DNA of 64,000 bases from NCBI GenBank assembly GCA_963781785.1, contig CAWAHD010000002.1, positions 5,270,001 through 5,334,000 of the forward strand, in the 5' to 3' direction. The notes under the pieces are model-generated. The model saw only the letters and a program-made list of their open reading frames with translations. It was not told the origin of the DNA and did not search any database. Origin of the DNA: CAWAHD01 sp963781785 (GTDB lineage Bacteria > Planctomycetota > Planctomycetia > Isosphaerales > Isosphaeraceae). The translations under genes and the position numbers were made by a program. Positions 63,490 to 64,000 of the stretch are shown here, one piece after another. Within the stretch, counting starts at the first letter, position 1, and the number at the start of each line of letters is the position of its first letter.

Positions 63490-64000
63490 TCACAGAACGA
63501 CGGGACGTGCACAGCCACCGGGGGATGGTCCTTCGGTCTCGAACTTCTCCCATTCGCGACGCACCCGTGAGAGGCCGACGGCGCACAGCTCGAATTGCTC
63601 GCTCAGCCGCCGGAAGACAGGGCCTTGTTCGTTGCCAGTGCTGAGGACGCTGGCCAGATGATAAGACCGTTTGCCCTGCTGCTGAAAGCTGATCAAGGCA
63701 TCGGGAGAACCCTTCCCTTGGAGCCGTGCCAGCGCTTCGGGATAAACCCCCGTCCAGAACAAGGTGAAATCGCCGACGTGACGATGGCATTCGCGCCGTC
63801 GCGTCGCGTCCGCGGCCGCCTCGGCCGCGGCGACCATTGCCGTAACTTCAAACAATTGACGTCCTTGCGCGTCGCGAAGGCGCCAGACACCTTGGCTGGG
63901 GACGAAGCTCGCCAGCAGCTCTGCTACATAACCCACGAGCTTCGGGTCGCCAATACCCAGCTCGCTCATGAACGCGTACTCAGTCAGGCCTCGAAAGAGC
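63490..64000 (-). CDS. Protein of unknown function, 5' end outside window
   Basis: The frame is open to the window edge: before the Met at 63969 it reads LFRGLTEYAF without a stop, so the start lies beyond base 64000. The visible 170 residues are alpha-helical and include a helix with PKLVGYVAELLASFVPSQGV, a segment RRECHRHVGDFTLFWTGVYP, and LISFQQQGKRSYHLASVLST. No signal peptide or membrane helix is seen in this part. The GLTEYAF/ELGIGDPKLV region looks like a conserved family motif, but I cannot name the family. Confidence 0.75.
   Translation of the reverse strand, partial: LFRGLTEYAFMSELGIGDPKLVGYVAELLASFVPSQGVWRLRDAQGRQLFEVTAMVAAAEAAADATRRRECHRHVGDFTLFWTGVYPEALARLQGKGSPDALISFQQQGKRSYHLASVLSTGNEQGPVFRRLSEQFELCAVGLSRVRREWEKFETEGPSPGGCARPVVL

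Overview
The window looks like a chromosome segment from a Planctomycetota bacterium, most likely near Isosphaeraceae/Gemmatales. The DNA is GC-rich. Three very large surface or secreted proteins begin with a basic stretch followed by an LExR-x-(L/M)L motif, the N-terminal signature Pfam calls 'planctomycete extracellular'. An ECF sigma factor is paired with a Ser/Thr kinase carrying a C-terminal repeat region, and WD40/TPR proteins, a glucuronoyl esterase and a GH92 fragment are also typical of the phylum. This placement is inference; no rRNA or single-copy marker is present.

Layout. 1-8.2 kb: 3' end of a WD40/TPR protein, a Gly-rich beta-helix surface protein, a frameshifted SEC-C protein, a small secreted protein, a zinc-ribbon protein and a secreted protein of unknown function. 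8.7-12.6 kb: a DUF4062-NACHT-HEAT STAND protein with near-identical 99-bp repeats. 13-22.5 kb: a repeat-rich spacer, a CE15 esterase, an ECF41 sigma factor divergent from a DoxX gene with two matching ECF41-type promoters, a VOC protein, a RAYT transposase and a PQQ-like propeller protein with four almost identical 504-bp repeats. Two 3'-half tRNA fragments in the same orientation bound the interval 15.26-22.49 kb. 24.4-29.05 kb: a five-gene transposon (zinc/HTH protein, DDE transposase, ExeA-like AAA ATPase, RepA-like ATPase, CHC2 primase-type zinc finger) between 13-bp inverted repeats, abutting a 5'-truncated GH92 gene. 30.1-40.8 kb: one giant surface protein of about 3,580 codons. 41.1-44.8 kb: ECF sigma factor plus membrane Ser/Thr kinase. 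45.3-52.4 kb: an NALKHGL-family protein, two tandem glycosyltransferases and an ABC-type permease. 52.6-59.3 kb: a reductive pyrimidine catabolism cluster (dihydropyrimidinase, PreT, PreA on +; aminotransferase and beta-ureidopropionase convergent on -). 59.5-64 kb: membrane protein, asparagine synthetase, rhomboid protease and an unknown protein running off the end.

A feature of the whole window is single-base reading-frame breaks: I count about 16 in ten otherwise well-conserved genes, mostly in G/C runs or short GC repeats. Where internal repeats allow a check (the 99-bp HEAT repeats), the two breaks are exactly two 100-bp units. This suggests residual sequencing error at least as much as gene decay, so I annotate most interrupted genes as CDS over their full span and give the break position.

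Functionally, the pyrimidine cluster would take uracil/thymine to dihydropyrimidine, N-carbamoyl-beta-amino acid, beta-amino acid and finally semialdehyde. The most interesting unit is the transposon that couples a DDE transposase and its AAA partner to replication-type proteins (RepA-like ATPase and a stand-alone primase zinc finger).
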